In this document: positions 54,104 through 61,687 of the stretch, one piece after another
Position numbering within the stretch: the stretch's first letter is position 1
Layout: every line of letters begins with the position of its first letter
Source: Agromyces sp. LHK192
GTDB taxonomy: Bacteria > Actinomycetota > Actinomycetes > Actinomycetales > Microbacteriaceae
Direction of reading: 5' to 3'
Assembly (NCBI RefSeq): GCF_004006235.1
Contig: NZ_CP034753.1
Location: 2,728,001-2,792,000, forward strand
DNA: 64,000 nt
Program-made: the position numbers and the translations under genes
Notes under the pieces: model-generated
The model's input: only the letters and a program-made list of their open reading frames with translations
Databases searched by the model: none
Told to the model about the DNA's origin: nothing

Positions 54104-55135
54104 GTGATCACCACCACTCCGACCACATTCGACGGCCATACGGCGAAGACGACGCTCTCCATCGATGGCCGAGCCTTCGACCTGCAATACCGTGCACACA
54201 ACAAGTTGCGGCCGCCGAGGAACTGGGGCGACGTCTGGCTGCCCCTCGCACTGTTCCCTGCGATGCGATTGCAGCGACGACTCCGGTTGGGCGACCCCGT
54301 TTCGCCGCGCCTGTCGAGGTCGATGAAGAGCCTGCAAGGGCTCCTGCATGAGTGGTATCCCGAGTTTCGTTCCATCGCGGTCGAGCACCCGGCTGGCACC
54401 GTTCGCGTGAGCAGGCGCCGCCGGGTCGCGCAGTTCTTCACCGGCGGGGTCGACTCATTCTCCACGCTTCGAGCGAATCCCGATGTCGAGGTCCTCGTCT
54501 ACGGACATGACCTCGTTCACGACGTCGAGGCGGTTCGTGAACGCATCTCGAGCCATCTCGCGCGCGCGGCCCACGACACGGGACGCGAGCTGCTCGAGAT
54601 CGACATGGACGTCCGCCGAATGCTCGATGAGTTCGGTGAGTGGGGTGGACAGACGCATGGGGCGGTGCTGGCCTCGATCGGCGCGCTCGCCGGACGAACC
54701 GTCGGCGACATCCTGATCCCTTCCACCCACTCGTACTCATCTCCTGAGCCATGGGGATCGCATCCGATGCTCGATCACTTGTGGACTTCGGACCAGCTCG
54801 CCGTCGTCCACGACGGAGCCGAACTGTCGCGGTTCGAGAAGATCCGCCTGCTCGATGCGACGGCGCTCCGATACCTGCGCGTCTGCTGGCAGACGACAAC
54901 GACGATCAACTGCTCTGAGTGCGAGAAGTGCGTACGGACGATGACTTCGCTCGAGATCCTCGGTCGTCTTGACGAAGCGACGACGTTCCGCGCGCCATTG
55001 CCGCTCAGTCGGCTCCGCACGCTCGATATCCGGAACGCGAGCGATCGCGCCTTCACCATCGAGAACCTCGAGGCGGCCGCTCGGGCTGGTCGCGGGGACA
55101 TCGTGGACGCGCTCCGGAGCGCCTTGGCTGGTTGA
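54104..55135 (+). CDS. PP-loop ATPase-family protein with QueC-like tetracysteine site, in a glycan cluster
   Basis: 343 residues. The PP-loop is QFFTGGVDSF (residues 110-119), as in ATP pyrophosphatases that adenylate a substrate carboxyl or carbonyl group. Near the C-terminus, Cys261, Cys270, Cys273 and Cys276 form C-x8-C-x2-C-x2-C (INCSECEKC), close to the zinc site of QueC. The first 105 residues are an unassigned domain. The rest differs from QueC, and no queuosine genes are present. The GTG start has GAGGAG 7 bases upstream. It may amidate or thiolate a glycan sugar; this is inference. Confidence 0.75.
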   Translation: MITTTPTTFDGHTAKTTLSIDGRAFDLQYRAHNKLRPPRNWGDVWLPLALFPAMRLQRRLRLGDPVSPRLSRSMKSLQGLLHEWYPEFRSIAVEHPAGTVRVSRRRRVAQFFTGGVDSFSTLRANPDVEVLVYGHDLVHDVEAVRERISSHLARAAHDTGRELLEIDMDVRRMLDEFGEWGGQTHGAVLASIGALAGRTVGDILIPSTHSYSSPEPWGSHPMLDHLWTSDQLAVVHDGAELSRFEKIRLLDATALRYLRVCWQTTTTINCSECEKCVRTMTSLEILGRLDEATTFRAPLPLSRLRTLDIRNASDRAFTIENLEAAARAGRGDIVDALRSALAG

Positions 55136-55186
55136 CCGCCGTCGGATCGCAGCCGTGCGGTAGGGGGAGCCGTGTTCGCCGCCGGA

Positions 55187-56455
55187 TCAGGCTCCGAGTT
55201 CGCGGAATGCCAGGCTCGAGGCATCCGTCGCGTCGGCGGTGACCGGCGCGAACGCGTCGAAGCCGTCGGCGGTGACGCGGTCGAGCAGCGCCCGGAAGTT
55301 CTTCACGCGGCGTTCCAGCCGCACCCTGGCGCCGGATGCCACGAGCTCGGCCTTGAGCGCGAGCAGCGCGCCCTGCGGGACGTCGGCGTCGTAGACGAGC
55401 ACGACGGCGCGGGGCCGATCGGCGGCCGAGGCGCCGATGAGGTCGACGATCCGCTCGAACCCGATCGAGAACCCGCACGCGGGAACCTCGCGGCCGAGGA
55501 ACCGGCCGATCATCCCGTCGTACCGGCCGCCGCCGCCGAGCGAGTAGCCGAAGTCGGGGTGGGCGATCTCGAAGATCGTGCCGGTGTAGTAGCCCATGCC
55601 GCGCACCAGGGTCGGGTCGAACTCGATCGCCGCCCCGGGCAGGGCGGTACGGAGCGCGAGCAGGTCGCGGTACGCGTCGAGGTCGAGCCACGACGGCGGC
55701 GGCACGACCCCGTCGTGCAAGTGCCAGTCGGCGTTCGCGAGCGCCACGAGCTCGGCCGCGACATCCGCCGACCCGCCGACGATGCCGAGCTCCCGCAGTT
55801 CGCGGGCCACGCCCTCCGGGCCGATCTTGTCGAGCTTGTCGATGGTGATGAGCGCGCGCTCCCGCAGGTCGTCGGCGACGCCCCATGACGCGAGCACCCC
55901 CGCGAGGATGCGCCGGTCGTTGAGGCGGATCGTGCAGCCGGTGAGCCCGAGCTCGTCGAGGGCGGCGACGGTCGCGGTGAGCAGCTCGAGTTCGGCGAGC
56001 GGCCCCGCCTCGCCGATGATGTCGATGTCGCACTGCACGAATTGCCGGTATCGGCCCTTCTGCGGGCGCTCGGCGCGCCAGACCGGCGCGATCTGGATCG
56101 CCCGGAAGACCGGAGGGAGCTCGGCCTGGTGCGTGGCGTAGAACCGCGCCAGCGGCACGGTGAGGTCGTATCGCAGGCCGAGGTCCGCGAGCGAGAGCGC
56201 GTCGCCGGAGGCCGCCGCCGCCGCGAGGTCGTCGCCCGTGAGCCCTCGCTTCATGACCGCGAACGCGAGCTTCTCGTTGTCGCCGCCGAGCCCGGCGTGC
56301 AGGCGCGAGGCGTCCTCCATCACCGGCGTCTCGATCTCGTCGAAGCCGTGCGACGCGTACACGCGGCGGATGACGCCGAGCGCGTGCTCGCGACGGGCCT
56401 TCTCGGCGGGCAGGAAGTCGCGCATGCCGCGCGGGGGCGTGACGGAAGCGGCCAT
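55187..56455 (-). CDS. hisS: Histidyl-tRNA synthetase
   Basis: 422 residues. Class II motifs: VTPPRGMRDFLP at the start, motif 2 in FRAIQIAPVWRAERPQKGRYRQFVQCDIDIIG (pieces VWRAERPQKGRYREF-like, QCDIDIIG), the histidine-binding VRGMGYYTGTIFEI and motif 3 GGGGRYDGMIGRF...GFSIGFERI. It charges tRNA-His. I take the ATG at 56455: an AAGAAT box at 56463-56468 ends 7 bases upstream and overlaps the alternative ATG at 56464. Confidence 0.97.
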   Translation of the reverse strand: MAASVTPPRGMRDFLPAEKARREHALGVIRRVYASHGFDEIETPVMEDASRLHAGLGGDNEKLAFAVMKRGLTGDDLAAAAASGDALSLADLGLRYDLTVPLARFYATHQAELPPVFRAIQIAPVWRAERPQKGRYRQFVQCDIDIIGEAGPLAELELLTATVAALDELGLTGCTIRLNDRRILAGVLASWGVADDLRERALITIDKLDKIGPEGVARELRELGIVGGSADVAAELVALANADWHLHDGVVPPPSWLDLDAYRDLLALRTALPGAAIEFDPTLVRGMGYYTGTIFEIAHPDFGYSLGGGGRYDGMIGRFLGREVPACGFSIGFERIVDLIGASAADRPRAVVLVYDADVPQGALLALKAELVASGARVRLERRVKNFRALLDRVTADGFDAFAPVTADATDASSLAFRELGA

Positions 56456-56597
56456 GCGCTCCATTCTTCCAGTCCGCGGCGTGCACCCGATTCCGCAGGG
56501 CTTCCCACCCTCGCATCCGGGGGCGAGCCCCACTGCGGAGACGGCGTCGCGATCCGTACGCTCGCCGGGTCCACCGAATCGAACGGAGCCGCCTGCC

Positions 56598-57794
56598 GTG
56601 TCCGAGATCGACCTCGCGCGCCTCGCGTTCGCGCTCAGTGCCGCGCTGCACTGGGTGTTCGTCATCGTGACGCTCGGCCTCGTGCCCATCGTCGCGACGC
56701 TGCACACGGTCGCCGTGGCGACCGGGAACCCGCGCACCGAGCAGCTCACGCGACACCTCGGCCAGGTGTACCTCATCAACTACGCGACGGGCATCGTCTC
56801 GGGCCTCGTGATGGAGTTCCAGATCGGCATGAACTGGTCGGGGCTCGGCGAGGTGACCGGCAACGTGTTCGGGGCGCCGCTCGCGATCGAGACGATCGTC
56901 GCCTTCTTCGCCGAGGCCACGTTCCTCGGCCTGTGGATCTTCGGCTGGCGCGTCCTCCCGCGCTGGCTGCACGTCGCACTCATCTGGCTGGTCGTCGCGA
57001 CCGCGTACCTCTCGGCGTTCTGGGTCCTGGTGGCCAACGGGTTCATGCACAACCCCGTCGGCTTCGAACTGCGCGACGGCGTGGCGGTGCTCACCGACTT
57101 CGGCGCGGTGCTCGCCAACCGCAGCACCTGGCTCGCCCTCGCGCATATCGTCGGCGCCGCCGGCTGGGTGGGCGGTTTCGTCGTCGCCGGCATCGGGGCG
57201 AGGATGCTGCTGCGCGACCGGGCGGATGCCTCGGGCCGCACGCTCGTGCGCATCGGCATCCCGATCGTGGCGGTGGCGGCACCGCTGCTCGTCGTCGCGG
57301 GCGGCATGCAGTTCCCCTTCGCACGCACCTCGGACGCATCGGTCGAGTTCGCGGCCTCGCCGGGGTGGGCCGACGTGCTCCTCGGCGTCATGGCCCTGTT
57401 CGGCGTGCTGACCACGCTCGCGACCTGGTTCGCGATGCTGCCGCTGCTGATCCGCACGGCGGTCGCGAGGGTGCGCCCGCTGCTGCACCTGATGGTGTGG
57501 ATGATGCCCGTGCCCGTGCTCGTCGCCGTGTGCGGCTGGATCGTGCGGGAGACCGCGCGCCAGCCGTGGGCGGTGGCCGGAGTGGTCACCGTCGAGGACG
57601 CCGCGACGACGCTCCCGGTCGGCATGCTGGCCGCCTTCGGCGTCGCGACCGTCGCGGTCACGGCGACCCTGCTGGTCGTCGACTGGTCGCTCATCGCCCG
57701 CACGATCGCGCGGGGGCCCGAGGCATCCGCCCTCGGGGCCGGGCCCGCCGCCGACGTCGGAGCGCCCGTCGTGGCGCAGGAGGTGAGGTACTGA
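56598..57794 (+). CDS. cydA: Divergent short cytochrome bd-type oxidase subunit I
   Basis: 398 residues, short for CydA (usually 450-520). Nine membrane segments. Haem ligands are visible: LHWVFVIV (b595 His), LALAHIVGAAGWVGGFVV (b558 His), LMVWMMPVP (Met). The proton-path Glu pair is in APLAIETIVAFFAEATFLG, and RQPWAVAGVV is kept. The quinol loop is nearly absent: about 20 residues around GGMQFPFARTSDAS, without the usual Lys/Glu quinol residues. It may use another electron donor. It overlaps cydB (TGATG); no cydDC genes follow. Confidence 0.85.
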   Translation: MSEIDLARLAFALSAALHWVFVIVTLGLVPIVATLHTVAVATGNPRTEQLTRHLGQVYLINYATGIVSGLVMEFQIGMNWSGLGEVTGNVFGAPLAIETIVAFFAEATFLGLWIFGWRVLPRWLHVALIWLVVATAYLSAFWVLVANGFMHNPVGFELRDGVAVLTDFGAVLANRSTWLALAHIVGAAGWVGGFVVAGIGARMLLRDRADASGRTLVRIGIPIVAVAAPLLVVAGGMQFPFARTSDASVEFAASPGWADVLLGVMALFGVLTTLATWFAMLPLLIRTAVARVRPLLHLMVWMMPVPVLVAVCGWIVRETARQPWAVAGVVTVEDAATTLPVGMLAAFGVATVAVTATLLVVDWSLIARTIARGPEASALGAGPAADVGAPVVAQEVRY

Positions 57795-58612
57795 TGGATG
57801 CCGCGCTCATCGCGGTGCAGGCGACGCTCGCCGTGCTCCTCGCCGGCTACCTCGTGGTCGAGGGCGGCGTCATCGGGGCAGGCATGCGGGCCTGGCCGGC
57901 ACGCACGACCGCGAGCACCACCGCGCGCACGACGGCCGCGGCTCCCGCGCATCCCGGCACCGGCATCGGCGTCGGGTTCCTCCTGTCGGAGGCGTGGACC
58001 GTCGCGGTCATCGGCCTCCTCGCCGGCGCGTTCACGGCATACGAGGCCGGGCTGCTCGTCGGTGCGTACCCGTTCGCCGCGGCGTACCTCGTCGCCTGGC
58101 TCGTGCGCGACGGGGCGCTCTGGTTCGGGCCGCGCCGCGCGTCGGCCCGCTGGGCGCGCACGTGGTCGAGGCTGCTCGCTGCCTCGAGCGCCGTGATGGC
58201 CTCGGCATCCGGTGCCCTGCTCGGCGCGGCCGTCGCCGTCGCTCCCGCCGGACATCACGTCGAGGCCGGTGCCGCGATCGCCTCGCCGCTCGTCTGGCTC
58301 GGCGCGATCACGGCGCCGGTGCTGATGCGGCTGCTCGGAAGCGCCGATGCCTCCCGCACCCGGACCGCCGCGACGATCGCGGCCGCCGGGTTCGCCGTCG
58401 CGCTCGTCGCCGTCGGCAGCCCGGTGCTCACGGGCCTGGCCTCGGATCCGGCGACGCTCGCCGTGATCGCGGCGGCCGGCCTGCCGGTGCTGGTGCCCGT
58501 GATCGCCGTGCAATTCGCGTGGTGGTTGCGGAGCCGCTCGCCGTCCCCGTTCTTCACGTGGCCGTCGCCTGCTGCGGCGGCGCCTGTGCCTGCGGCTGCG
58601 CCGGCGGCGTGA
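57794..58612 (+). CDS. cydB: Divergent short cytochrome bd-type oxidase subunit II
   Basis: 272 residues, against about 340-380 for typical CydB. The N-terminus keeps a CydB-like pattern (LLAGYLVVEGGVIGAGM in place of the usual YxxLDGFDLG), with GFLLSEAWTVAVIGLLAG and about seven membrane helices. The family's Asp in the DGFD motif is replaced by Glu-Gly. An Ala/Pro tail ends the protein. Assignment relies on the overlap with cydA. It converges on mazG with 7 bases between. Confidence 0.65.
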   Translation: MDAALIAVQATLAVLLAGYLVVEGGVIGAGMRAWPARTTASTTARTTAAAPAHPGTGIGVGFLLSEAWTVAVIGLLAGAFTAYEAGLLVGAYPFAAAYLVAWLVRDGALWFGPRRASARWARTWSRLLAASSAVMASASGALLGAAVAVAPAGHHVEAGAAIASPLVWLGAITAPVLMRLLGSADASRTRTAATIAAAGFAVALVAVGSPVLTGLASDPATLAVIAAAGLPVLVPVIAVQFAWWLRSRSPSPFFTWPSPAAAAPVPAAAPAA

Positions 58613-58619
58613 GCTCGGC

Positions 58620-59303
58620 TCAGCCGGCTGCGGCCTCGACGCCCCGCACCCGGTCGCCGAATCCGCGGATCGCGCCGCGAAGCGCACGCTCGGGGTCGAG
58701 GCCGCGCGCACGCGCGGCCGCGACGATCGCGAACAGCTCGGCCCCCAACTCCTCCTCGTCGGCGAGTCGAGCGACGAGGGCCTCCGCCGTCGGCGAGGCA
58801 TCCGGGGCGACATCCGCCTTCTCGGCCTTGCCGATGACCTTGTCGGCCAGCGCCAACGCGGGCATGCCGGCCGGCACGCCGTCGAGCACGCTCGTGCGGT
58901 GCGGCTTCTCGCTCGCCTTGAGGTCCTCCCAGAACGCGACGACGTCGGCCGCGGTCTCGGCCTCGCGGTCGCCGAAGACGTGCGGATGCCGCGACACCAT
59001 CTTCGCCGTCATGTGACGTGCCACGTCGTCGATGTCGAAGTGCTCCCCCGGCGTGTGGGCGGCGAGGTCGGCGTGGAACAGCACCTGGTACAGCACGTCG
59101 CCGAGCTCCTCGATCATCTCGGCGCGGTCACCCGACTCGATCGCCTCGACCAGCTCCCAGCACTCCTCGACCAGGTAGCGCACGAGGCTCTCATGGGTCT
59201 GCTCGGCATCCCAGGGGCATCCGCCGGGCGCGCGCAGCCGGGCGACCATCGCGACCAGCTCCTCGAGGCCCTCGTGCGTTCCCGACTCGGCGTGCTCGCT
59301 CAT
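58620..59303 (-). CDS. mazG: MazG-type nucleoside triphosphate pyrophosphohydrolase
   Basis: 227 residues with one MazG fold plus a C-terminal remnant. The motif GGCPWDAEQTHESLVRYLVEECWELVEAIESGD (pieces CPWDAEQTH, EECWELVEAI) and EELGDVLYQVLFHADLA hold the Mg-binding Glu/Asp residues. It removes non-canonical or oxidised nucleotides and can modulate ppGpp. TAGGCT lies 6 bases before the ATG. In this phylum it often neighbours mfd and eno. Confidence 0.93.
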   Translation of the reverse strand: MSEHAESGTHEGLEELVAMVARLRAPGGCPWDAEQTHESLVRYLVEECWELVEAIESGDRAEMIEELGDVLYQVLFHADLAAHTPGEHFDIDDVARHMTAKMVSRHPHVFGDREAETAADVVAFWEDLKASEKPHRTSVLDGVPAGMPALALADKVIGKAEKADVAPDASPTAEALVARLADEEELGAELFAIVAAARARGLDPERALRGAIRGFGDRVRGVEAAAG

Positions 59304-59309
59304 GCCGAC

Positions 59310-59315
59310 AGCCTA
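59310..59315 (-). promoter_or_regulatory. -10 box of mazG (leaderless)
   Basis: TAGGCT on the minus strand, GTCGGC, then the ATG at 59303. Confidence 0.55.
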
Positions 59316-59331
59316 GGCGCGGGCAGCCGGC

Positions 59332-59994
59332 TCAGTGGATCGCCGCGAGCGCGACGCCGACGACCAGGAACAACGATCCGAAGACCCGGTTGAGCACCGT
59401 CTGGCCGCGCACCGACCGGGTGACCCGTCGGAACGACCGCGCGGCGATCGCGAAGAACCCCCACATGACGGCGACGTCGACCGCGATCACGGTGGCCGCG
59501 ACCATGAGGTACTGCGGCAGCAGCGGGGCATCCGTCCGGATGAACTGCGGCAGGAACGCGAGGAAGAAGACGATGGCCTTCGGGTTCAGCAGGTTGACCA
59601 GCAGGCCCCGCCGGAACAAAGACCACGCCGACTCCGTCGCGAGAGCCGTGGCCGCCGGCGACGTGGCCGGGCCACCGGGCGCCGCCGGATCATCGCCCGG
59701 CGCCGCCACCGGGCGCGCGAGGAACTGCCGGATGCCGAGGTAGACGAGGTACGCCGCACCGCCGTACCGGATGACGTCGAACAGCAGCGGCGAATTCGCG
59801 ACCAGCACCCCGAGGCCGAGCGCCACGATCACGATGTGCACGACGAGGGCCGCCTGCTGGCCGAGGATCCCCCAGATCGAGCGCAACAGGCCGACGCCGA
59901 GCGCGTTGCGCATGGTGTTGATCGCACCCGCACCGGGCGTGAAGCTGATCACCACGCTCGCCGCGAGCAGGGCGAGCCAGAGGGGGACGGACAC
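59332..59994 (-). CDS. LysE family amino-acid exporter
   Basis: 220 residues with six membrane segments. It begins VSVPLWLALLAASVVISFTPGAGAINTMRNALG; the FTPGAGAI stretch is the family signature, and GLLVNLLNPKAIVFFLAFLPQF is the second conserved block. Members export basic amino acids, homoserine or threonine. The GTG start follows a TATCAT box by 6 bases. It is divergent from nhaA. Confidence 0.92.
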   Translation of the reverse strand: MSVPLWLALLAASVVISFTPGAGAINTMRNALGVGLLRSIWGILGQQAALVVHIVIVALGLGVLVANSPLLFDVIRYGGAAYLVYLGIRQFLARPVAAPGDDPAAPGGPATSPAATALATESAWSLFRRGLLVNLLNPKAIVFFLAFLPQFIRTDAPLLPQYLMVAATVIAVDVAVMWGFFAIAARSFRRVTRSVRGQTVLNRVFGSLFLVVGVALAAIH

Positions 59995-60000
59995 CAGACG

Positions 60001-60006
60001 ATGATA
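60001..60006 (-). promoter_or_regulatory. -10 box of the LysE gene (leaderless)
   Basis: TATCAT on the minus strand, CGTCTG, then the GTG at 59994. Confidence 0.55.
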
Positions 60007-60037
60007 GGTCGCCGCGCGACCGGGCCCGGCCGCCCGT

Positions 60038-60043
60038 TAGGAT
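60038..60043 (+). promoter_or_regulatory. -10 box of nhaA
   Basis: TAGGAT, with transcription expected near 60050 and the nhaA ATG at 60150. This makes a leader of about 100 bases, long for this genome. Confidence 0.5.
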
Positions 60044-60049
60044 TCCATG

Positions 60050-60149
60050 AGGAGTGCCGGGAAGTCTGGTCGGCCGACGCCCGTCGTCGAACACGACTTC
60101 CGACGCGCCGAGCCGAGTGCCGAGCGCCGACGCCTGACAGGGGATCTGC
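60050..60149 (+). ncRNA. Possible structured leader of nhaA
   Basis: About 100 bases between the -10 box and the nhaA ATG. Several segments can pair: GGAAGTC near 60060 with GACTTCC near 60096, GCCG/CGGC around 60056-60074, and CGACG/CGTCG around 60076-60090. AGTGCCG and GCCGACGCC each occur twice, so alternative pairings are possible, the second including bases near the AGGGG ribosome site at about 60138. A cation-sensing leader is possible but I cannot match it to a known riboswitch. Confidence 0.4.
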
Positions 60150-61355
60150 ATGCACCTGCTCCGTTCCGAACGACTCTCCGCCATCCTGCTGCTCATCGCG
60201 GCAGGGCTCGGCCTCCTCCTCGCGAACCTGTCATTCGGCCCCGAGCTGATCGACCTCAAGAACGCGCACATCGACCTGCACGCGATCGGGCTCGACCTCT
60301 CGGTCGGCCACTGGATCAGCGACGGCCTGCTCGCGGTCTTCTTCTTCATCGTCGCCGTCGAACTCAAGCGCGAGCTCGTGATCGGCGAACTCAACTCGTT
60401 GTCGAAGGCGCTGCTGCCGGCGATCGCCGCGATCGGCGGCGTGGTCGTGCCCGCGCTCATCTTCCTCGCCTTCACGTTCGGCACGGAGACGGCCAACGGC
60501 TGGCCGATCCCCACCGCGACCGACATCGCGTTCGCCCTCGGCATCCTGGCGGTGTTCGGCCGCTGGCTGCCCATGCGCGTGCGCGTGTTCCTGCTCGCGC
60601 TCGCCGTGATCGACGACCTCATCGCGATCCTGTTCATCGCGTTCTTCTTCACCGCCGACGCCGACCTCGCCTCGCTCGGGTTCGCGGCGATCGCGATCGC
60701 CCTGTTCGGCGCGGTCAGCCGCATCATGAAGCCCCGCTCGCCGTGGATCCTCGCGCGCAGGCCGCAGTGGCCGATCGTCCTCGTGCTGTGCGTGCTCGCG
60801 GTGCTCGCCTGGTACTTCGTCTACCAGTCGGGCGTGCACGCCACGATCGCGGGCGTCGCCCTCGGGTTCGTGATGTCGCGCCGCCCCGGCGGGCGCGCGG
60901 CGCACGCGCTCGAACCGTGGTCGAACGGCGTCATCCTGCCGCTGTTCGCCCTGTCGGCCGCGATGGTCGCGATCCCGCAGGTGCGTCCGAGCGAACTCGA
61001 CCCGGCGTTCTGGGGCATCCTCGTCGGCCTGCCGGTCGGCAAGATCATCGGCATCACGCTCGTCGGCGTGCTCTCGGCGCTCGTCGTGCGGAAGAAATCG
61101 GGCACCCCGGCTCTCGGGTTCACCGACCTCCTCGTCGTCGGAGCCCTCGGCGGCGTGGGCTTCACGGTGTCGCTCCTCATGAACGAACTCGCGTTCGCCG
61201 CGCAGCGGGACGTCGCCGACGAGGGCACGCTCGCGGTACTCCTCGGGTCGGGCATCGCGATCGTGATCTCCGCGATCGCGGTCACGCTGCGCTCGAACTG
61301 GTATCGCACGCAGAAGCGCGCATCCAAGGGCGTCGGCGGCGCGTTCTCGCGCTGA
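60150..61355 (+). CDS. nhaA: Na+/H+ antiporter NhaA
   Basis: 401 residues with about 12 membrane segments. The paired Asp of the transport site are in LAVIDDLIAILFIAFFF; TATDIAFALGILAVFG, FFFIVAVELKRELVIGEL and GGVGFTVSLLMNELAF are conserved. It expels sodium (or lithium) in exchange for protons to control pH and salt. The ATG has an AGGGG site. A possible regulatory leader lies upstream. Confidence 0.96.
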   Translation: MHLLRSERLSAILLLIAAGLGLLLANLSFGPELIDLKNAHIDLHAIGLDLSVGHWISDGLLAVFFFIVAVELKRELVIGELNSLSKALLPAIAAIGGVVVPALIFLAFTFGTETANGWPIPTATDIAFALGILAVFGRWLPMRVRVFLLALAVIDDLIAILFIAFFFTADADLASLGFAAIAIALFGAVSRIMKPRSPWILARRPQWPIVLVLCVLAVLAWYFVYQSGVHATIAGVALGFVMSRRPGGRAAHALEPWSNGVILPLFALSAAMVAIPQVRPSELDPAFWGILVGLPVGKIIGITLVGVLSALVVRKKSGTPALGFTDLLVVGALGGVGFTVSLLMNELAFAAQRDVADEGTLAVLLGSGIAIVISAIAVTLRSNWYRTQKRASKGVGGAFSR

Positions 61356-61378
61356 CGTCGCCATGGCACGATGGACGG

Positions 61379-61675
61379 GTGCCGACGAACGACCCTGCCA
61401 GCCGACACCTGACCGCCGAGCTCGCCCCCGTGCGCTACCGCGGGTTGCGGAAGGCGGTGCACTACGTCGTCCTCACCGCGGGCGAGGCGATGGGGCTCGG
61501 TGGCCCGTCCGTCGCCGACCTGGTCGTCCGGCGTCGTGACACCGACCTGCCGATCATCCGCACGAAGGCGGGCTCGCTCGACGTGGCGGATCGGCTGCTG
61601 CTCGCGGTGCGCGCCGACCTCGACCGGCTGAGCGTCGAGGAGTTCATCGCCGAGTGGGGTCACCTGCGCGACTGA
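61379..61675 (+). CDS. Small conserved-looking protein of unknown function
   Basis: 98 residues, no membrane segment, balanced charge: RYRGLRKAVHYVVLTAGEAMG, DLVVRRRDTDLPIIRTKAG and LSVEEFIAEWGHLRD. The alternating pattern suggests an alpha/beta fold. I recognise no family. The GTG at 61379 follows CACGAT by 6 bases, as in leaderless genes here. It converges on mfd with 12 bases between. Confidence 0.65.
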   Translation: MPTNDPASRHLTAELAPVRYRGLRKAVHYVVLTAGEAMGLGGPSVADLVVRRRDTDLPIIRTKAGSLDVADRLLLAVRADLDRLSVEEFIAEWGHLRD

Positions 61676-61687
61676 GGCCTCGCCCGA

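Noticed and set aside
55136..55186. A possible attachment site at the right edge of the glycan island
   Set aside because: No direct repeat shared with the left edge (47626-47930) is visible, and there is no tRNA or integrase.
60050..60149. Cobalamin riboswitch, suggested by GCCGGGAAGTCTGGT
   Set aside because: The leader is too short, lacks the rest of the cobalamin core, and the downstream gene is an antiporter. I keep it only as an unassigned structured leader.
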